This document shows, one piece after another, positions 61,186 through 64,000 of a DNA stretch of 64,000 nucleotides (positions are counted from its first letter, which is position 1; the number at the start of each line of letters is the position of its first letter). The stretch is from Pedobacter mendelii (lineage in GTDB: Bacteria; Bacteroidota; Bacteroidia; Sphingobacteriales; Sphingobacteriaceae). Below the pieces are notes generated by a model. It was not told the origin of the DNA, made no database searches, and worked only from the letters and a program-made list of their open reading frames with translations. The stretch spans positions 1 to 64,000 of the forward strand of contig NZ_BMDJ01000014.1 of assembly GCF_014635725.1 (NCBI RefSeq), in the 5' to 3' direction. The translations under genes were made by a program, and so were the position numbers.

Positions 61186-62778
61186 TTATTCGGCTAAAGC
61201 CGATTTTTTCTCTCTGATCTCAGATTGATATAAATAACCTGAAGCCAATTTATTAAAAATATCGACTTGATTATTTTCCCAATCCTTATCTGTATGTAAC
61301 TCTTTTGCTAAAATTGATGCAACAATTTTACTCATTTCCATTGCGGCACTTGCATCGATAAATAAAACGCGTAATCTACGGCTTAAAATATCCTCCACTG
61401 TTTCGGCCATTTCATTTTTAATGGCCCAAATAACTTCAGCTTTATTATATGGAAAATGGGGGTGAAGCCTTGCGCTTAGTTCTGGATTCTCTATAATTAA
61501 TGTCTCAATTTTTATTCTGTCACTTCCATAAATATCTAAATAACTACCATCCCTAAAATCTGTACAACCGTGTATTTTTAAATTTTTGGTTCGGCAAGGT
61601 TTAAAAATCAGGTTTGCATGATTTATAGCCAAATCTACGGTTTCTTCTGCCATGCGGCGATAGGTTGTCCATTTACCGCCAGTAATGGTAATTAATCCTT
61701 TTGCTGAAATGATGAGTTTATGATCGCGGCTTATTTCTTTCGTACTGTTTCCATCAGTTTTAGTTGGTGCAGCTAATGGCCTTAAACCTGAAAAAACGCT
61801 TAAAATATCAGTTTCAGTTGGTTTTTGATTAAAATACTCAGACGCTGTACTTAATATAAAATCTACTTCTTCTTTTAAAGCCCTGGGTTCGAGGCTATGC
61901 TCATTCAAAGGTGTATCTGTTGTGCCAACTAACAAGTGGTTATGCCATGGAACGGCGAACAATACCCTTCCATCAGATGTTTTTGGAATCATTAAGGCTG
62001 ATTCGCTTTTGAGAAATTTTCTATCTAAAACAACATGTACACCCTGGCTTGGGCGAACCATATTTTTTGATTCAGGGTTGTTCATTTTTAAAATATCATC
62101 AACAAAAACGCCTGTTGCATTAATCACAACTTTTCCCAAAAATTTAGTTTTTTTACCGGTTAATGTATCTTCCGTATCAATGCCAATAACATGTTGACCG
62201 TTTTTTTGCAAAGCGATAACTTTTGTATAGCTTAATAAGGTAGCGCCATTTTCTATTGCCGTTTGCGCAATGTTAATGGCTAGTCTGGCATCATCAAACT
62301 TTCCATCGAAATAACTAATTGCACCTTTTAAACCTTTCGATTTTATTTCAGGAATCGAATTTAGTGTTTCTTGTTTAGATAGAAATTTTGATTTTCCAAA
62401 GCTGTATTTTCCTGCAAGCCAATCGTAAAGTGTTAAGCCTGTAAGATATTTTAAAACCGAAAACCAGCTATAACATGGAATTATAAATTCTTCTTTATTT
62501 ACTAAATGAGCAGCATTTTTTTGTAAAAGGCCCCGTTCTTCTAATGCATGTTTTACCAAACCGATATCGCCCTGAGCAAGATAACGAACGCCGCCATGAA
62601 CTAATTTAGTACTTCTGCTAGATGTTCCTTTTGCAAAATCTGATTGTTCTACCAATAAAGTTTTAAAACCTCTGCTTGCTGCATCCAACGCAGTACCTAA
62701 GCCAGTTGCACCACCACCAATAATGATAATGTCCCATTGGGTGTTTTCTGTAATTAAAGAGTTGTGAATTCTATTCAT
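61186..62778 (-). CDS. glpD: glycerol-3-phosphate dehydrogenase, FAD-dependent
   Basis: 530 residues. FAD-binding N-terminus (WDIIIIGGGATGLGTALDAA, then GTSSRSTKLVHGGVRYLAQG), KVVINATGVFVDDIL, HLLVGTTDTPLNEHS and a C-terminal DAO_C-like domain with the GGKWTTYRRMAEETVD motif. It oxidises glycerol-3-phosphate to dihydroxyacetone phosphate and passes electrons to quinone at the inner membrane. First gene of the operon; its promoter lies in the 155-bp gap to the divergent repressor gene. Confidence 0.95.
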   Translation of the reverse strand: MNRIHNSLITENTQWDIIIIGGGATGLGTALDAASRGFKTLLVEQSDFAKGTSSRSTKLVHGGVRYLAQGDIGLVKHALEERGLLQKNAAHLVNKEEFIIPCYSWFSVLKYLTGLTLYDWLAGKYSFGKSKFLSKQETLNSIPEIKSKGLKGAISYFDGKFDDARLAINIAQTAIENGATLLSYTKVIALQKNGQHVIGIDTEDTLTGKKTKFLGKVVINATGVFVDDILKMNNPESKNMVRPSQGVHVVLDRKFLKSESALMIPKTSDGRVLFAVPWHNHLLVGTTDTPLNEHSLEPRALKEEVDFILSTASEYFNQKPTETDILSVFSGLRPLAAPTKTDGNSTKEISRDHKLIISAKGLITITGGKWTTYRRMAEETVDLAINHANLIFKPCRTKNLKIHGCTDFRDGSYLDIYGSDRIKIETLIIENPELSARLHPHFPYNKAEVIWAIKNEMAETVEDILSRRLRVLFIDASAAMEMSKIVASILAKELHTDKDWENNQVDIFNKLASGYLYQSEIREKKSALAE

Positions 62779-62883
62779 TTAAAACAAAAGATAATAAAAC
62801 GAAACAATACGCAATTATAAGTAATCCTAATCGAAATAATATAATATCATCGTTAAAAAATTATTATTTTATTTACTCAAATG

Positions 62884-62902
62884 ATTTAACAAAATGTTTA
62901 AT
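62884..62902. promoter_or_regulatory. candidate GlpR operator
   Basis: ATTTAACA-AAA-TGTTTAAT: 8-bp arms with a single mismatch around a 3-base centre, 31 bp upstream of the repressor ATG and inside the region shared with the divergent glpD promoter. A dimeric DeoR-type repressor would fit such a site. No second copy is seen. Confidence 0.4.
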
Positions 62903-62933
62903 TTGTGCCATTCCAAAAAACCAAGTAATATTT

Positions 62934-63698
62934 ATGATGAATTTAGCTGAAAGGCACCAACTAATTTTAAGCCGCTTACAAAGAGATCAATATATCAATG
63001 TTGTGGACTTATGTAAGGAATTGAAAGTTTCGTCAGTTACGATAAGAAAGGATTTAAAACTACTTGAAGATAAGAGTTTGCTCTTTAGAACACATGGTGG
63101 TGCAACGATGAATAATCCATATACCGTTGATAGACCGGTAAATGAAAAAGAGAAAATCCAGTCATCAGAAAAAAATAAAATTGGTGCGGCGGCGGCAGCG
63201 TTATTAAACGATAATGATTCGATTGTTATTGCTTCAGGTACTACTGTATTGTATTTTGCTAAGAACATTCAGCCAGCCTCGAATTTAACTGTTGTTACAT
63301 CTGCATTAAATGTCGCTTTGGAATTAATGCGGGAGCCAAGTATAGAAGTAATTCAGTTAGGTGGCATATTAAGAAAAAGTTCATCATCTGTAATGGGAAG
63401 CTACGCAGAGCAGGTTTTAGGCGATTTCTATTTCAATAAATTGTTTTTAGGTGTTGACGGAATTGATTTAGATTTCGGTTTAACAACTACAAATGCAATG
63501 GAGGCACATTTAAACCGTAAAATGATTAGTGTATCGCAAAAGACTATTGTACTAGCCGATTCATCAAAATTCGGTAAAAGAGGTTTCGGTAAAATATGTG
63601 GATTAGAAGAAATTGATCACATTATTACAGATAAAGGAATTTCTGAACAAATTGTAAAACATTTAGAAGGTTTGGGTGTTACTGTAACTATCGTATAA
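62934..63698 (+). CDS. glpR: DeoR/GlpR-family repressor
   Basis: 254 residues. Winged HTH (about 1-60): AERHQLILSRLQRDQYINVV, then LCKELKVSSVTIRKDLKLLE, and RTHGGATMNN, the exact DeoR signature. The sugar-phosphate isomerase-like sensor domain (about 80-250) has AAAALLNDNDSIVIASGTT, SALNVALELMRE and LGGILRKSSSSVMGS. It is divergent from glpD and probably represses the glycerol operon in the absence of glycerol-3-phosphate. A second ATG is at 62937. Confidence 0.88.
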   Translation: MMNLAERHQLILSRLQRDQYINVVDLCKELKVSSVTIRKDLKLLEDKSLLFRTHGGATMNNPYTVDRPVNEKEKIQSSEKNKIGAAAAALLNDNDSIVIASGTTVLYFAKNIQPASNLTVVTSALNVALELMREPSIEVIQLGGILRKSSSSVMGSYAEQVLGDFYFNKLFLGVDGIDLDFGLTTTNAMEAHLNRKMISVSQKTIVLADSSKFGKRGFGKICGLEEIDHIITDKGISEQIVKHLEGLGVTVTIV

Positions 63699-63741
63699 AA
63701 AAAATTGACCCAATATTAGTAACCAAACAATAATTTGAATT

Positions 63742-64000
63742 ATGTCGAAAAAGAGAATACATATTTTAGAAGATGATCAGGAAATCAGAAATGTGATTGA
63801 AATTCTTTTAAAGGAAGAAGGATTTGAACTACAATTATCATCATCATTTTCAGAATTAAAAAAGAATATAAAGGATGCAATGCCCGATTTGTTTTTATTA
63901 GATGTGATGTTACCCGATGGAAATGGTGCAGAAATTTGTGAAGATTTAAAAACTGATATTTTTACTAAGCACATACCGATTATTGTAATGTCTGCGCAAA
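63742..64000 (+). CDS. response-regulator receiver protein, cut by window end
   Basis: ATG 63742, 44 bp after the repressor gene. The readable 86 codons show a receiver domain: HILEDDQEIRNVIEILLKEE (acidic pair) and LFLLDVMLPDGNGAEIC with the phospho-acceptor Asp near 53. The rest is outside the window. It is a paralogue of the 120-residue receiver at 41968-42330; whether it carries an output domain cannot be seen. It may be read on from the repressor gene. Confidence 0.88.
   Translation, partial: MSKKRIHILEDDQEIRNVIEILLKEEGFELQLSSSFSELKKNIKDAMPDLFLLDVMLPDGNGAEICEDLKTDIFTKHIPIIVMSAQ

Noticed and set aside
1..64000. A CRISPR array, prophage, or complete insertion sequence.
   Set aside because: No regularly spaced repeats of 25-40 bases, no structural phage genes and no transposase gene were found in the readable frames.

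Overview
The window is AT-rich bacterial DNA from a member of the Bacteroidota, most likely a soil or water Sphingobacteriaceae such as Pedobacter. The evidence is a SusC/SusD pair, promoters of the TTTG-N19/20-TAnnTTTG type, LytTR two-component genes, a reg_prop/Y_Y_Y hybrid-style sensor kinase, a GH78 rhamnosidase and a phosphoesterase-ligase-polymerase LigD. No rRNA, CRISPR array, complete insertion sequence or prophage was found. The genus is inference; the phylum is well supported.

1-2.8 kb is a scarred accessory zone. It opens with terminal-repeat remnants of an IS21-like element that cut off the 5' end of a nucleotidyltransferase gene, then holds an unrecognised fragment, the C-terminal stump of an AbiEii-like toxin and a TonB-plug protein. 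2.8-8.7 kb is a compact phosphate/ester block: universal stress protein, Pit phosphate transporter, an alpha/beta esterase, an SGNH hydrolase and an exported fusion of a GDPD-like domain with alkaline phosphatase. 9-11.4 kb carries a HipA-like kinase/DUF3037 gene pair bracketed by two copies of a REP-like palindromic repeat, followed by an XRE regulator.

12.4-23.1 kb is an uptake and signalling region: thioredoxin-like protein, SusC, SusD, a small secreted Cys peptide, a Crp/Fnr regulator, a membrane LytTR protein, a decayed endonuclease/exonuclease/phosphatase gene and a LytS/LytTR two-component pair. A Ser/Thr-rich 45-residue peptide is encoded on the opposite strand between kinase and regulator, and repeated TAACG-N16-TAACG elements lie upstream of the LytTR regulator. 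23.5-25.5 kb holds small unknown genes and a mini lipoprotein.

25.6-42.3 kb is mixed chromosomal housekeeping and unknown genes: GH78 rhamnosidase, a tRNA-Ser-like relic, a membrane-anchored EEP protein, an AI-2E family exporter, a predicted small RNA with its own promoter and terminator, D-lactate dehydrogenase, an anti-sigma-like/cupin protein, a decayed Nif3-like gene capped by a 158-bp MITE, an M1 aminopeptidase, a CoiA-like nuclease, a luciferase-like monooxygenase and a single-domain response regulator.

42.7-51.8 kb is filled by two giant adjacent genes (1701 and 1331 codons, 18 bp apart) that I cannot assign to any family. They are the best candidate here for an undescribed system. 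52-64 kb has LigD, a large sensor kinase with its NarL-type regulator, and a glycerol locus: glpD-glpK-glpF in one operon with a divergent DeoR/GlpR-type repressor gene. The window ends inside a second receiver-domain gene.
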